A stretch of DNA of 64,000 nucleotides from Pseudomonas sp. PSKL.D1 (GCF_028898945.1 NZ_CP118607.1:496001-560000), one strand, 5' to 3'; positions 47,125 to 58,588 are shown, numbered from the stretch's first letter. Translations and numbers: made by a program. Notes: a model not told the origin generated them from the sequence alone.

Positions 47125-48360
47125 TCAAGGCTGGGCGCTGACCTTGCGCACCACCCGGCCCACCGTCAAACCCTGCACCAGGATCGACGACAGCACCACG
47201 ATGTAGGTAATCGACAGCAACAGGTCGCGCTCGCTCCCTTGCGGCAACGACAGCGCCAGCGCCACCGACACCCCGCCACGCAACCCACCCCATGTCAGCA
47301 CGCGAATAGTGCCCTTGGGCACACTGCGCCAGCGGCGCAGCAGCACGATGGCCGGGGCCACCGTCAGCAGGCGCGACAACAGCACGGCCACTGCCAGCAC
47401 GCCACCCGCCGCCAGGTGCAGCCAGTTGAACGGCAACAGCAACAGCTCCAGGCCGATCAGCGCAAACAGCAGGGCGTTGAGCATGTCGTCGATCAACTCC
47501 CAGAAACCGTCCATGTAACGGCGGGTCATGTCGTTCATCGCCAGGTTGCGGCCCAGGTTGCCGATGATCAGGCCGGCCACCACCATCGCGATGGGCGCCG
47601 ACACGTGCAGCTCGTAACACATTGCCGAGCCGCCAATCACCAGTGCCAGGGTCAGCATGACCTCGACCTGATACTGCTCGACGCTTTTGATCATGCGGTA
47701 GGTGGCGTAGCCGATCAGCCCGCCGAACACCGCGCCGCCGATGGCTTCGCGGGCAAACAGGAGGGCGGTTTCCGATGCGCTGGGCGTTTCACCAAGCTGG
47801 ATGATGCCCAGCAGTACGGTAAACACCACCACCGCCGTACCGTCGTTGAACAGCGACTCGCCCACGATGGTGGTTTTCAGTGGTTTCGAGGCATTGGCCG
47901 TACGCAGCGCGCCGAGCACGGCAATTGGATCGGTCGGTGAAATCAGTGCGCCGAACAGCAGGCAGTAGATCAGCGGCACATTCCAGCCGAACAGGGCGAA
48001 TACCCAGTGGGCCAGGTAGCCAATCACGACCGTGGCGATCAACACGCCGAGGGTGGCCAGCAACCCGATGGGCCAGCGGTAGCTGCGCAGGTCGGTGAGG
48101 TTGACGTGCAGGGCGCCGGCAAACAACAGGAATGACAGCATCCAGTGCATCAGCAGATCATTGAAGTCGATCTGGTTCATCAGCCCTTCGACGCGGTCTT
48201 CCAGGCCGGGGAAACCGATCAGACTAAGCCCCTGCAGCAGCAAGGAGAACAACAGCGCCGTGACCATCACGCCGATGGCGGGTGGCAGGCCGATGAAGCG
48301 GTAATTGACGTAGGTGAGGAGGGTGGTGAGGCAAATGAACGCGGCAACTAATTCAAGCAT
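47125..48360 (-). CDS. Sodium/proton antiporter, CPA1 type
   Basis: A 411-residue inner-membrane cation/proton antiporter with about 12 helices. The CPA1 signature is seen in LIYCLLFGALISPTDPIAVLGAL and VGESLFNDGTAVVVFTVLLG, where the ND pair is the ion site, and later LLFALIGLELL and LTWGGLRGGVSVALAL. ATG at 48360 (MLELVAAFICL) is taken since upstream in-frame codons do not add a membrane segment. Ion preference is not predictable from the sequence. Confidence 0.9.
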   Translation of the reverse strand: MLELVAAFICLTTLLTYVNYRFIGLPPAIGVMVTALLFSLLLQGLSLIGFPGLEDRVEGLMNQIDFNDLLMHWMLSFLLFAGALHVNLTDLRSYRWPIGLLATLGVLIATVVIGYLAHWVFALFGWNVPLIYCLLFGALISPTDPIAVLGALRTANASKPLKTTIVGESLFNDGTAVVVFTVLLGIIQLGETPSASETALLFAREAIGGAVFGGLIGYATYRMIKSVEQYQVEVMLTLALVIGGSAMCYELHVSAPIAMVVAGLIIGNLGRNLAMNDMTRRYMDGFWELIDDMLNALLFALIGLELLLLPFNWLHLAAGGVLAVAVLLSRLLTVAPAIVLLRRWRSVPKGTIRVLTWGGLRGGVSVALALSLPQGSERDLLLSITYIVVLSSILVQGLTVGRVVRKVSAQP

Positions 48361-48524
48361 CCTGAATCCTGTAGCAATGGCTTCCAAGTCGTACCCGAAT
48401 GGCATCGGGCAGTTGTTTGATGACCTGGCGATGGGTTCGGGACACAGCTTTGACCGAATTCACTCTTTTCGTTCCGTGGTACCTGGCAGTTGAGAAGCGT
48501 TGTATCGTTGCCTGCTAGGACTGC

Positions 48525-49373
48525 ATGGAGCTTTTTTGCGTGTTGGCAACTTCCCTGGTTCTGGTCGCCGCCCTGTTGCACGCGACCTGGAACACCTTGA
48601 TCAAATTCAGCGGCGAGCGCTTGCTCGTGATTGCCAGCATGGACACGGTAGCGCTGGCTTTTGCAGTAGCCGCGGTGGCCTTCGTCGACTTTCCGCCTGC
48701 TGAAATCTGGCCATGGCTGTTGGCCTCAGCGCTGGCCGAGCAGTTGTACCGTGTCCTGTTGATCAAGGCCTATCGGGTTGGCGACCTGGGCCTGGTCTAT
48801 CCTCTGATGCGCGGGCTTTCGCCGCTGGTTGTGCTGGGGCTGACCCTGGCCTTTGCTGGCGAGTCGCTGAGCCAGCAGCAGATCATCGGCATCCTGCTGA
48901 TTCCTTGCGGCATGGCCTGCCTGTTGTGGCAGGGCGGCGGCGGTGATCGGCTGCCTTGGTCGATGCTGCCGGTGGTGGCGCTGATCGGCCTGTGCATCGG
49001 CTGTTACACCTGGTTCGACGGGCAGGCAGTGCGATTGTGGGGCAAGCCGCTGGATTATCTGGTGTGGCTGACCTTGCTCAGTGCCTGGCCCTTCCCGTTG
49101 CTGGCCAGCGTGGCGAGGCGGGCGCCTTTCGTGATGTTCTGGCGCACGCAGTGGCGGCTGGGCATGGCGGTCGGGTTGTGCGTGTTGTTCAGCTACGCCC
49201 TGGTGCTGTGGGCCATGCACCTGGGCTCTGTTGCCGAGGCGGCGGCGCTGCGCGAGTTGAGCGTGATTCTGGTGGTGCTGCTGGGCATGCGCTACCTCAA
49301 AGAACCTTTTGGCGGGCCAAGACTCCTAGCTTGCGGGCTGGTCCTGGCAGGCATGCTGGTGATGAAGCTCTAA
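48525..49373 (+). CDS. EamA-family (DMT) membrane transporter
   Basis: A 282-residue integral membrane protein with about ten helices, built from two EamA repeats (first: ATSLVLVAALLHATWNTLIKF; second: WSMLPVVALIGLCIGCYTWFDG). This superfamily covers metabolite exporters and drug pumps; the substrate is unknown. The frame begins with ATGGAGCTTTTTTGC at 48525, with no strong ribosome binding site. It is 27 bases before the MAPEG gene, probably one unit. Confidence 0.85.
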   Translation: MELFCVLATSLVLVAALLHATWNTLIKFSGERLLVIASMDTVALAFAVAAVAFVDFPPAEIWPWLLASALAEQLYRVLLIKAYRVGDLGLVYPLMRGLSPLVVLGLTLAFAGESLSQQQIIGILLIPCGMACLLWQGGGGDRLPWSMLPVVALIGLCIGCYTWFDGQAVRLWGKPLDYLVWLTLLSAWPFPLLASVARRAPFVMFWRTQWRLGMAVGLCVLFSYALVLWAMHLGSVAEAAALRELSVILVVLLGMRYLKEPFGGPRLLACGLVLAGMLVMKL

Positions 49374-49400
49374 CCCATTTTCGAACAAGGAGTCGTGAGC

Positions 49401-49787
49401 ATGACCGTTGCCCTGTGGTGCATCCTGATTGCGTTGGTGTTGAACCCGCTGTGTGCGTTGATTGCCAAGGTAAGCAGTGGCCGTTTTGGCCTCAAGGACA
49501 ACCACGACCCCCGCGCCTTCCTCGATACGCTGTCGGGCCTGCCGCGCCGGGCCCATGCCGCGCAACAGAACGGTTACGAGGCGTTCCCGGCGTTTGTGGC
49601 GGCGGTGCTGGTTGCGGACATTGTCGGCAATGCCGAGCAGGTGACGCAGGATGTGCTGGCAGTGCTCTATATCACCAGCCGGTTGCTTTACATCATCTGC
49701 TACCTGGCTGACTGGGCGGCGTTGCGGTCGGTGGTGTGGTTTGCCGGGCTGGCTTTGATTGTTTCGTTCTTCGTGGTTTCTATCTGA
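49401..49787 (+). CDS. MAPEG-family membrane protein
   Basis: A 128-residue protein with four membrane helices of the MAPEG family (eicosanoid and glutathione metabolism). The typical helix 2 block LPRRAHAAQQNGYEAFPAF and YITSRLLYIICYLADWAALRS are seen. I take ATG 49401, 8 bases after AAGGAG; a GTG two codons upstream would be too close to that site. Bacterial members mostly have no known function. Confidence 0.85.
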   Translation: MTVALWCILIALVLNPLCALIAKVSSGRFGLKDNHDPRAFLDTLSGLPRRAHAAQQNGYEAFPAFVAAVLVADIVGNAEQVTQDVLAVLYITSRLLYIICYLADWAALRSVVWFAGLALIVSFFVVSI

Positions 49788-49801
49788 TACCGAGTCGCCT
49801 G

Positions 49802-49852
49802 CTTCGCGGGTAAATCGCAGTGGCGGTTCGCCGCTGCGATTTACCCGCGAAG
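49802..49852. terminator. Perfect 19-bp hairpin between MAPEG and mltA genes
   Basis: CTTCGCGGGTAAATCGCAG (49802-49820) and CTGCGATTTACCCGCGAAG (49834-49852) are exact complements, and the loop itself holds GGCG/CGCC. It lies between convergent genes, 14 bases after the MAPEG stop and 13 before the mltA stop, so it very likely terminates both. It has the GGGTAAA core of the REP class but not the GCTCCCACAGG part. Confidence 0.7.
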
Positions 49853-49865
49853 AATCCAGCGCCGA

Positions 49866-51017
49866 TTACAGCACCTTCGGCACCTCAGGCAGCGGCTTGC
49901 CTTTGGGCCACAGCATCCAGATCTGCCCCTGTTGCTTCATGTTTCCCGCCAGTTCGCCTGCCTCAGGCCCGGTTCCCCAGAACAAATCAGCACGCACCTC
50001 GCCAGTAATCGCCCCGCCGGTATCCTGTGCCCCCACAGGCCGCACGACAGGCGAGCCATCCGGGCGCGTGGTCGACAGCCACAGCAAACTGCCCAATGGA
50101 ATCACTTTACGGTCGATGGCCACGCTGTAACCCGCCGTCAGCGGCACATTCAGTGAGCCGCGCGGGCCTTCATTGCTGTCTGGCCGGGTGCTGAAGAACA
50201 CGTAGCTGGGGTTGCTGGCCAGCATTTCCGGCACGCGCTGCGGGTTAGCCTGCGCCCAGGCATGAATGGCACCCATGCTCACGTCTTCCTTCTTCAACTG
50301 GCCTTGCTCTATAAGCCAGCGTCCAATGGGGCGGTATGGGTGGCCGTTCTGGTCGGCGTAGCCCAGGCGCAGCTGACGCCCGTCTTCCAGTTGCACCCGG
50401 CCAGAACCCTGAATCTGCAGGAACTGCAGGTCCATGGGGTCGGTCAGCCAGGCCAGCACCGGTGCCTTCACACCGTCGCGGTTTATCACCTCGGCAGTGT
50501 CGTATGGCTTAAGCACCCGGCCATCGAGGCGCCCGCGCAAGCGCTTGCCTTTGAGTTCGGGGTAAACGCTGGCCAAATCGACCACGATCATGTCCTCGGG
50601 TACGCCGTAAACCGCCACGTGCGCAGCTTCCGTGCGCTTCAGGCTGCCGGGGTAGACCGGTTCGTAGTAGCCAGTGATCAGGCCGTTGGCGTTGTTTTCG
50701 GCAGAACGCAGGCCATAAACCTCCAGGTTTTGCTCAAGGAACGTCCGCACCTGGGCTGCGCTGGCGGTGTCGCTGCCGGCCGCTTCGCAGGTGGCTGCCC
50801 ACACCGGGTCGCGCTTGAGCTTCTCGCAGCCGCTGCGCCAGGCGTAAAAGCCGGCCAGCAGGTCTTCGTCGCTGACCGTCGGCAGGTCTTTCCAGGTGGC
50901 GGGGGCGTAGGTGGCAATGGCGTGTGGCTCAGGCTTGGCGCTTTCGCCGCCGTTGCAGCCGGCCAGCAGGGCCAGTGCGGGGAGTGTCCAGGCCAGGTGG
51001 CGCAGGGCAGATTTCAT
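49866..51017 (-). CDS. mltA: Membrane-bound lytic murein transglycosylase A, lipoprotein
   Basis: MltA cleaves the glycan strands of peptidoglycan to give 1,6-anhydromuropeptides at the outer membrane. 383 residues starting MKSALRHLAWTLPALALLAGC, with a lipobox LLAGC cleaved before the Cys. The MltA domain shows LITGYYEPVYPGSL, LRGRLDGRVL, MDLQFLQIQGSGRV, and the 3D catalytic Asp block AQDTGGAITGEVRADLFWGTG. The start at 51017 excludes nine upstream in-frame residues that would precede the signal peptide. Confidence 0.95.
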   Translation of the reverse strand: MKSALRHLAWTLPALALLAGCNGGESAKPEPHAIATYAPATWKDLPTVSDEDLLAGFYAWRSGCEKLKRDPVWAATCEAAGSDTASAAQVRTFLEQNLEVYGLRSAENNANGLITGYYEPVYPGSLKRTEAAHVAVYGVPEDMIVVDLASVYPELKGKRLRGRLDGRVLKPYDTAEVINRDGVKAPVLAWLTDPMDLQFLQIQGSGRVQLEDGRQLRLGYADQNGHPYRPIGRWLIEQGQLKKEDVSMGAIHAWAQANPQRVPEMLASNPSYVFFSTRPDSNEGPRGSLNVPLTAGYSVAIDRKVIPLGSLLWLSTTRPDGSPVVRPVGAQDTGGAITGEVRADLFWGTGPEAGELAGNMKQQGQIWMLWPKGKPLPEVPKVL

Positions 51018-51136
51018 CAATGGATTCCTGTCAGTGGTGAACATGAAGTTTCACCCCTGTCTTTTATGTGGCTATTGGTCTTTGTGCGACGGGCGGTGAT
51101 ACTGGCCGCCCGTTTGTGTAGGCCGAAGTGACCGTG

Positions 51137-51583
51137 ATGTTCAAGCGATTGACTGTAGTGCTGCTTGCAGCCCTTGCCCTGACTGCCTGTGATGCCGTAG
51201 ACCCGAACTCGCCGCTGGGCCTGCGTAAAACCATCTTCAAGGACATGCTCAAGACCAGCGAGGACATGGGCGGCATGCTGCGTGGGCGCTTGCCGTTCGA
51301 TGGCCGGAAATTCGCTGACGGTGCAGTGAAGCTCGACACATTGGCCCATGAACCTTGGCAACATTTCCCTCAGGTACGGGACGATGGCAAAAGCAGTGCA
51401 CGGCCCGAGGTGTGGGAGCGGCAGGCCCGGTTCCATGACCTTGCCCGCCAGCTGGAAGGCGTCACCGGTGAACTGGTCACTGTAACCCGCAGCCAGCCGT
51501 TGGACGCCGTGCAGTTGAAGGTGCCGATGGACAAGGTCGAAGCCGCGTGCAAGGCCTGTCATACCGAATTCCGCAATCACTGA
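51137..51583 (+). CDS. Cytochrome c'-like haem lipoprotein
   Basis: A 148-residue protein with a signal peptide and lipobox (LALTAC, Cys18) and one haem c motif CKACH at 138-142, five residues before the end, the position typical of cytochrome c'/c-556 four-helix bundles. The helices between (KTIFKDMLKTSEDMGGMLRG, and RQARFHDLARQLEGVTGEL) match that fold. Two GTG codons lie upstream of the ATG at 51137. It is divergent from mltA. A redox or gas-binding role is possible but not shown. Confidence 0.82.
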   Translation: MFKRLTVVLLAALALTACDAVDPNSPLGLRKTIFKDMLKTSEDMGGMLRGRLPFDGRKFADGAVKLDTLAHEPWQHFPQVRDDGKSSARPEVWERQARFHDLARQLEGVTGELVTVTRSQPLDAVQLKVPMDKVEAACKACHTEFRNH

Positions 51584-51608
51584 AGACTGTGCTGGCTGAA
51601 TTGGCCCT

Positions 51609-51739
51609 TGTGGGAGCGGCCTTGTGTCGCGATGGGCTGCAAGGCAGCCCCGGCAATATCAGTTGCGAAGCTGAAATCCAGGGGCCGCTGCGCGACCCTT
51701 TCCGACCGGTCCGGCGCCCCGGCAAGGCCGCTCCCACAG
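51609..51739. repeat. REP-type inverted repeat after the haem lipoprotein gene
   Basis: TGTGGGAGCGGCCTTGTGTC at the left is matched by GCAAGGCCGCTCCCACA at the right, and GGGCTGCAAGGCAGCCCC lies inside the left arm. The centre carries CCGACCGGTCCGG, also present in the 17.8 kb copy. Located between convergent genes. Confidence 0.75.
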
Positions 51740-51811
51740 TAATCGCGTCAGCTTTTAGGTTTCATACAAGACAGTTGCTCACATATTGACCGTGCCAGCG
51801 GGTCAGATGCC

Positions 51812-52204
51812 TTAGCGATCCAGGTCGTCCACGGCTTCCTGTAGTTCTTTACGCGACTCGGCCAGTTTGTCCTTGCGCTTGTTGATTTTCTCGGCGTCGC
51901 CTTTCTTCTCGGCCTTCTTCAGGTCTTTTTCACGCTGCGCGACTTCGTGGCGGGCGTCCAGAACCTTTTGCTCGCGCTCTTTGCGCAGGCCCGAATCGGT
52001 GCATTTGTCGACGCCACGCAAGGCCTCTTCCAAGCCAGCCACCTGGCCGCTGTTGCCTTGGTCACGCGCAATCTTAAGCTGGTTTTCGATGGCGCTGCGC
52101 TTGGCGGCGCAGCCGGTCAGGCCGGCATCCGGTTGGGCGGCTTGCGCGGTGCCGGCAGCCAGGCCGATTGATGCGAGCAAAACAAGGGTGGAGATGCGTT
52201 TCAT
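51812..52204 (-). CDS. DUF1090 family periplasmic protein
   Basis: A 130-residue precursor with signal peptide MKRISTLVLLASIGLAAGTAQA followed by a DUF1090 domain: CAAKRSAIENQLKIARDQGNSGQVAGLEEAL, CTDSGLRKEREQKV, and a long charged coiled coil (KDLKKAEKKGDAEKINKRKDKLAESRKELQEA). Function unknown for the family. It is transcribed on the minus strand, 131 bases downstream of ligB, with AGGAGG upstream of its ATG. Confidence 0.88.
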   Translation of the reverse strand: MKRISTLVLLASIGLAAGTAQAAQPDAGLTGCAAKRSAIENQLKIARDQGNSGQVAGLEEALRGVDKCTDSGLRKEREQKVLDARHEVAQREKDLKKAEKKGDAEKINKRKDKLAESRKELQEAVDDLDR

Positions 52205-52335
52205 GTGGCCTCCTTTACGGGGCGGGGCAGCAAAAGATGGAGCAAATGCTGCCTTGGTTTTACTGTTTTAGAAACCCTTGTTAAGCCATTGCACGGCCAA
52301 ACTCAGCATTTACTTACACTTATTTTTCCAAAGGC

Positions 52336-54087
<1,752 letters not shown>

Positions 54088-54122
54088 TTACTGTGCCGAG
54101 CAATTGTCAGCCGATATGTCAC

Positions 54123-54158
54123 AAAAAAGCCCCTGCCGATCACTCGGCAGGGGCTTTC
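54123..54158 (-). terminator. Intrinsic terminator of metK
   Basis: AAAGCCCCTGCCGA and TCGGCAGGGGCTTT form a 14-bp stem with a 4-base loop; on the minus strand the stem is followed by six T residues. It lies about 20 bases after the metK stop, a textbook rho-independent terminator. Confidence 0.92.
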
Positions 54159-54176
54159 ATTTACCGCTGTAGGAAA

Positions 54177-55367
54177 TTACAGCCCGGCAGCATCACGCAG
54201 CGACTGGGCGCGGTCGGTGCGTTCCCAGGTGAATGTGGTGAAGGTGTCGTCGCCGACCGTCTTCTGCTGTGGCTCGCGGCCGAAGTGGCCGTAGGCTGCG
54301 GTTTCCTGGTACATCGGGTGCAACAGGTCCAGCATTTTGGTGATGGCGTACGGGCGCAGGTCGAAGCACTCGCGTACCAGCTGGATGATCTTGTCGTCGG
54401 AAACCTTGCCGGTGCCGAAGGTGTTGATCGAGATGGAGGTCGGCTGGGCCACGCCAATGGCGTAGGACACCTGGATCTCGCAACGCTCGGCCAGGCCAGC
54501 GGCAACGATGTTCTTGGCGACGTAACGGCCAGCGTAGGCTGCCGAGCGGTCGACCTTGGACGGGTCTTTACCCGAGAACGCGCCACCACCGTGACGGGCC
54601 ATGCCGCCGTAGGAGTCGACGATGATCTTGCGACCGGTCAGGCCGCAGTCGCCCACCGGGCCACCGATGATGAAGTTGCCGGTCGGGTTGATGTGGTATT
54701 GGGTGCCTTTGTGCAGCAGCTCGGCAGGCAGGGTGTGCTTGACGATCAGCTCCATCACGGCTTCTTGCAGGTCTTTCTGCGAAACCTCAGGGTTGTGCTG
54801 GGTCGACAGAACAACGGCGTCGATACCGACGACCTTGCCGTTCTCGTAGCGGCAGGTGACCTGCGACTTGGCGTCCGGGCGCAGCCAAGGCAGCAGGCCC
54901 GACTTGCGTGCTTCGGCCTGGCGCTCGACCAGACGGTGCGAGAAGCAGATAGGCGCCGGCATCAGTACGTCGGTTTCGTTGCTGGCGTAGCCGAACATCA
55001 GGCCCTGGTCACCAGCGCCCTGGTCTTCCGGCTTGGAGCGGTCAACGCCCTGGGCGATGTCCACCGACTGCTTGCCGATGATGTTCATCACGGCGCAGGT
55101 GGCGCCGTCAAAGCCGACGTCGGAGCTGTTGTAGCCGATGTCGATGATGACGTTACGCACCAGCTCTTCCAGGTCGACCCAGGCCGAGGTGGTGACTTCG
55201 CCGGCGATAATGGCAACACCGGTCTTTACCAGGGTTTCGCAAGCCACGCGGGCATACTTGTCCTGGGCGATGATGGCGTCGAGGACGGCATCAGAAATCT
55301 GGTCGGCGATCTTGTCCGGATGCCCTTCGGACACGGACTCGGAGGTGAAAAGGGAGTATTCGCTCAT
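54177..55367 (-). CDS. metK: S-adenosylmethionine synthetase
   Basis: MetK makes SAM from methionine and ATP. 396 residues starting [19 protein letters not shown], with the ATP-binding [13 protein letters not shown], the flexible-loop lysine region, and [23 protein letters not shown]. It is 19 bases downstream of the ArsR-methyltransferase gene on the same strand, so it is probably expressed from the sahR promoter under the palindrome at 56404-56429. An intrinsic terminator follows. Confidence 0.98.
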   Translation of the reverse strand: MSEYSLFTSESVSEGHPDKIADQISDAVLDAIIAQDKYARVACETLVKTGVAIIAGEVTTSAWVDLEELVRNVIIDIGYNSSDVGFDGATCAVMNIIGKQSVDIAQGVDRSKPEDQGAGDQGLMFGYASNETDVLMPAPICFSHRLVERQAEARKSGLLPWLRPDAKSQVTCRYENGKVVGIDAVVLSTQHNPEVSQKDLQEAVMELIVKHTLPAELLHKGTQYHINPTGNFIIGGPVGDCGLTGRKIIVDSYGGMARHGGGAFSGKDPSKVDRSAAYAGRYVAKNIVAAGLAERCEIQVSYAIGVAQPTSISINTFGTGKVSDDKIIQLVRECFDLRPYAITKMLDLLHPMYQETAAYGHFGREPQQKTVGDDTFTTFTWERTDRAQSLRDAAGL

Positions 55368-55386
55368 CTCGACGGGTTCCTAAAAT

Positions 55387-56364
55387 TTACCGATGGTGAG
55401 TGTCGCCAGCCGTCCGCTGAAAATGGCGGACCTGTATCTGGAAACCGTTACGCAAGCCCACGTAGAGGCTGTCCCCAAGGGCCAGCCCTGCCGCGTTGGC
55501 CCAACGGGCCAGGTCGTCCTGTTCAAAGCCAAGCCACAGGTCGCCGCAGGCTTCCCGCGCCCACCCCTGGTCATGGCTGCACAGTTCGGTGACCAGCAGG
55601 CTGCCGCCCGCTTTCACCCGTTTGGCCAGCAGGCGCAGGGCCTGGGCCGGGTCGCTGAAATGGTGCAAAACCATGTTCAGCACAACGCAGTCGGCTTCCA
55701 CATCCGTTGCACCCAGTGCATCGGCCAACTGCAGGTTTACGTTATTCAGGCCTTCGCGTTCGCACACCTGGCGCGCCAGCTCGAGCATGGTCGGGCTGTT
55801 GTCCATGGCGGTGACCGTGGCAAAGCGCCGGGCCAGGTCAGGCAGGAAGCCGCCATCGCCAGGGCCCACCTCCAGCGCGCTCGCGCTTGGCAGGTAATCC
55901 AGCTTGTCGAGCAGGGCCAGCAAGCTTTCGCGGTACTGCGGCAGGCCGGCGATCAAGTCTTGCTGGGCACGAAACTTCTCTTCGACCCGCAGGAAAAAGT
56001 CCTGGCTGGTGGCCGCGCGGCGTTGCTGGATTTGTGCAATGCGCACTTGCACGTCCTGCGCCAGCGCCAGTTCGTCGACCTCTTCGAGCAACGCTGCATG
56101 CAAGCGCCCGCTGGGCAGAGCACGACGATAGAAGATGGCATTGCCCTCGCGCCGGGTGGCCACCAGGTCGGCCTGGGCCAGCACCTTCAAGTGGTGGCTC
56201 ATGCCGGACTGGCCGATGTCGAAGATCTGCGCCAGCTCCAGCACGCCAAACGAATCGCTGGCCAGCGCGCGCAACACATTCAGGCGCAACGCATCGCCAC
56301 TGGCTTTGCACAGGGCTGCCAGTGTGTCGCTTTGCACGGGGATGGGTTGCGCACGAAGGTTCAT
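55387..56364 (-). CDS. ArsR-family regulator fused to a SAM methyltransferase domain (SahR-like)
   Basis: A 325-residue two-domain protein. Residues about 20-95 are an ArsR winged helix (VLELAQIFDIGQSGMSHHLKVLAQADLV) without the cysteines of metal sensors. From about 150 comes a class I methyltransferase fold with motif I ALEVGPGDGGFLPDLA and VLNMVLHHFSDPAQALRLL. The domain pair and its place directly upstream of metK match the SahR type regulators of the SAM cycle, which respond to SAH; that assignment is inference. The start at 56364 (MNLRAQPIPV) is preferred to one ten codons earlier. It is divergent from tkt, with a strong palindrome in the gap. Confidence 0.85.
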   Translation of the reverse strand: MNLRAQPIPVQSDTLAALCKASGDALRLNVLRALASDSFGVLELAQIFDIGQSGMSHHLKVLAQADLVATRREGNAIFYRRALPSGRLHAALLEEVDELALAQDVQVRIAQIQQRRAATSQDFFLRVEEKFRAQQDLIAGLPQYRESLLALLDKLDYLPSASALEVGPGDGGFLPDLARRFATVTAMDNSPTMLELARQVCEREGLNNVNLQLADALGATDVEADCVVLNMVLHHFSDPAQALRLLAKRVKAGGSLLVTELCSHDQGWAREACGDLWLGFEQDDLARWANAAGLALGDSLYVGLRNGFQIQVRHFQRTAGDTHHR

Positions 56365-56403
56365 GACGCGGCAGTCTAGACAGGCAACCCTCACCCCGCA
56401 AGG

Positions 56404-56429
56404 CCAATATCAAAAAGTTTTGATATTGG
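56404..56429. promoter_or_regulatory. Perfect palindrome, probable operator of the ArsR/SahR-like regulator
   Basis: CCAATATCAAAA (56404-56415) and TTTTGATATTGG (56418-56429) are exact inverted repeats with AG between. The site is 40 bases upstream of the regulator start and 162 before tkt. Its core TATCAA/TTGATA is what I recall for the SahR family. It probably autoregulates the regulator-metK operon; an effect on tkt is less likely because of the distance. Confidence 0.8.
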
Positions 56430-56590
56430 CAGATGGGCGGGACCGCTCGCCGGTTTTTCCCCCGGATTGGATGCCAATCACAGGAAATTCGCCCAACTGT
56501 GGCCATCCGTCATTGCCCCAAGGCCCGCCTGTGGGCGAAAATGGCCGCCTTTTTCGTTACACCACCAATTCAAGCCCCAGGAGATAAGCG

Positions 56591-58588
56591 ATGCCCAGCC
56601 GTCGTGAACGTGCCAACGCCATTCGTGCCCTCAGCATGGATGCCGTGCAAAAGGCTAACAGCGGCCACCCAGGTGCCCCCATGGGCATGGCGGATATCGC
56701 CGAAGTGCTGTGGCGCGACTACATGAAGCACAACCCGAGCAACCCGAGCTTCGCCGACCGCGACCGCTTCGTGCTGTCCAACGGCCACGGTTCGATGCTG
56801 ATCTACTCGCTGCTGCACCTGACCGGCTATGACGTCAACATCGACGACCTCAAGGCCTTCCGCCAGCTGCACAGCCGCACCCCGGGCCACCCGGAATACG
56901 GGTACACCCCAGGCGTCGAGACCACCACTGGCCCCCTCGGCCAGGGTATCGCCAACGCCGTAGGCTTCGCCCTGGCTGAAAAAGTCCTGGCTGCCCAGTT
57001 CAACCGCGAAGGCCACAACATCGTCGACCACAACACCTACGTGTTCCTGGGCGATGGCTGCATGATGGAAGGCATTTCCCACGAAGTCGCTTCGCTGGCT
57101 GGCACTTTGGGCCTGAACAAGCTGATCGCCTTCTACGACGACAACGGCATCTCCATCGACGGGGAAGTGCACGGCTGGTTCACCGACAACACCCCGGCGC
57201 GCTTCGAAGCCTACAACTGGCAGGTGATCCGCAACGTCGACGGCCATGACGCCGACGAGATCAAGATGGCCATCGAGACCGCGCGCAAAAGCGACCGTCC
57301 GACCCTGATCTGCTGCAAGACCATCATCGGCTTCGGTTCGCCGAACAAGCAGGGCAAGGAAGACTGCCACGGCGCACCGCTGGGCAACGACGAAATCGCT
57401 CTGGCCCGCAAAGAGCTGAACTGGAACCACGGCCCGTTCGAAATCCCGGCCGACATCTACGCCGAGTGGGACGCCAAGGCCGCCGGTGCCAAGGCCGAAG
57501 CCGAGTGGAACCAGCGTTTCGACGCCTACGCCAAGGCTTACCCTGAGCTGGCTGCCGAGTTCAAGCGCCGTGACAGCGGCGAGCTGCCGGCCGACTTCTC
57601 CGAAAAGGCCCAAGCCTACATCAACGAAGTGGCTGCCAAGGGCGAAACCATCGCCAGCCGCAAGGCCAGCCAGAACGCGTTGAACGCCTTCGGCCCACTG
57701 CTGCCTGAGTTCCTCGGCGGCTCGGCTGACCTGGCCGGTTCCAACCTGACCCTGTGGAAAGGTTGCAAAGGTGTCGAAGCGAACGACGCCAGCGGCAACT
57801 ACGTGTTCTACGGCGTGCGCGAGTTCGGCATGACCGCCATCATGAACGGCGTTGCCCTGCACGGTGGCCTGGTGCCTTACGGCGCTACCTTCCTGATGTT
57901 CATGGAATACGCCCGTAACGCCGTGCGCATGTCGGCCCTGATGAAGCAGCGCGTCATCCACGTCTACACCCACGACTCCATCGGCCTGGGCGAAGACGGC
58001 CCGACTCACCAGCCGATCGAGCAGCTGACCAGCCTGCGCAGCACGCCGAACCTGGACACCTGGCGCCCAGCCGACGCCGTTGAATCGGCCGTGTCCTGGA
58101 AAGCCGCCCTGGAGCGCAAGGACGGCCCATCGGCGCTGATCTTCTCGCGTCAGAACCTGCAACATCAGGATCGCAACGCCCAGCAAATCGCCGACATCGC
58201 CCGTGGTGGCTATGTGCTCAAGGACTGCGCTGGCGAGCCTGAGCTGATTCTGATCGCCACCGGTTCGGAAGTGGGCCTGGCCGTTCAGGCGTTCGACAAG
58301 CTGAGCGAGCAGGGCCGCAAGGTCCGCGTCGTTTCGATGCCGAGCACCAGCGTGTTCGACGCCCAGGACGCTGCTTACAAGCAGTCGGTGCTGCCGTTGG
58401 AAGTTGGCGCGCGTATCGCCATCGAAGCTGCCCACGCCGACTTCTGGTACAAGTACGTCGGCCTGGAAGGTCGTATCATCGGCATGACCACTTACGGTGA
58501 GTCGGCCCCGGCCAGCGCACTGTTCGAAGAATTCGGCTTCACCCTGGACAACATCCTGGGCACCGCCGAAGAGCTGCTGGAAGACTGA
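56591..58588 (+). CDS. tkt: Transketolase
   Basis: Thiamine diphosphate enzyme of the pentose phosphate pathway, transferring two-carbon units between sugar phosphates. 665 residues starting [35 protein letters not shown] motif [12 protein letters not shown] through [13 protein letters not shown], then [34 protein letters not shown] are all canonical. AGGAGAT lies upstream of the ATG. It heads the tkt-epd-pgk-fba carbon-metabolism cluster, although a REP pair separates it from epd. Confidence 0.97.
   Translation: MPSRRERANAIRALSMDAVQKANSGHPGAPMGMADIAEVLWRDYMKHNPSNPSFADRDRFVLSNGHGSMLIYSLLHLTGYDVNIDDLKAFRQLHSRTPGHPEYGYTPGVETTTGPLGQGIANAVGFALAEKVLAAQFNREGHNIVDHNTYVFLGDGCMMEGISHEVASLAGTLGLNKLIAFYDDNGISIDGEVHGWFTDNTPARFEAYNWQVIRNVDGHDADEIKMAIETARKSDRPTLICCKTIIGFGSPNKQGKEDCHGAPLGNDEIALARKELNWNHGPFEIPADIYAEWDAKAAGAKAEAEWNQRFDAYAKAYPELAAEFKRRDSGELPADFSEKAQAYINEVAAKGETIASRKASQNALNAFGPLLPEFLGGSADLAGSNLTLWKGCKGVEANDASGNYVFYGVREFGMTAIMNGVALHGGLVPYGATFLMFMEYARNAVRMSALMKQRVIHVYTHDSIGLGEDGPTHQPIEQLTSLRSTPNLDTWRPADAVESAVSWKAALERKDGPSALIFSRQNLQHQDRNAQQIADIARGGYVLKDCAGEPELILIATGSEVGLAVQAFDKLSEQGRKVRVVSMPSTSVFDAQDAAYKQSVLPLEVGARIAIEAAHADFWYKYVGLEGRIIGMTTYGESAPASALFEEFGFTLDNILGTAEELLED

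Noticed and set aside
56570-58435. Minus-strand frame of 621 codons opposite tkt
   Set aside because: Shadow frame; transketolase motifs are on the plus strand.
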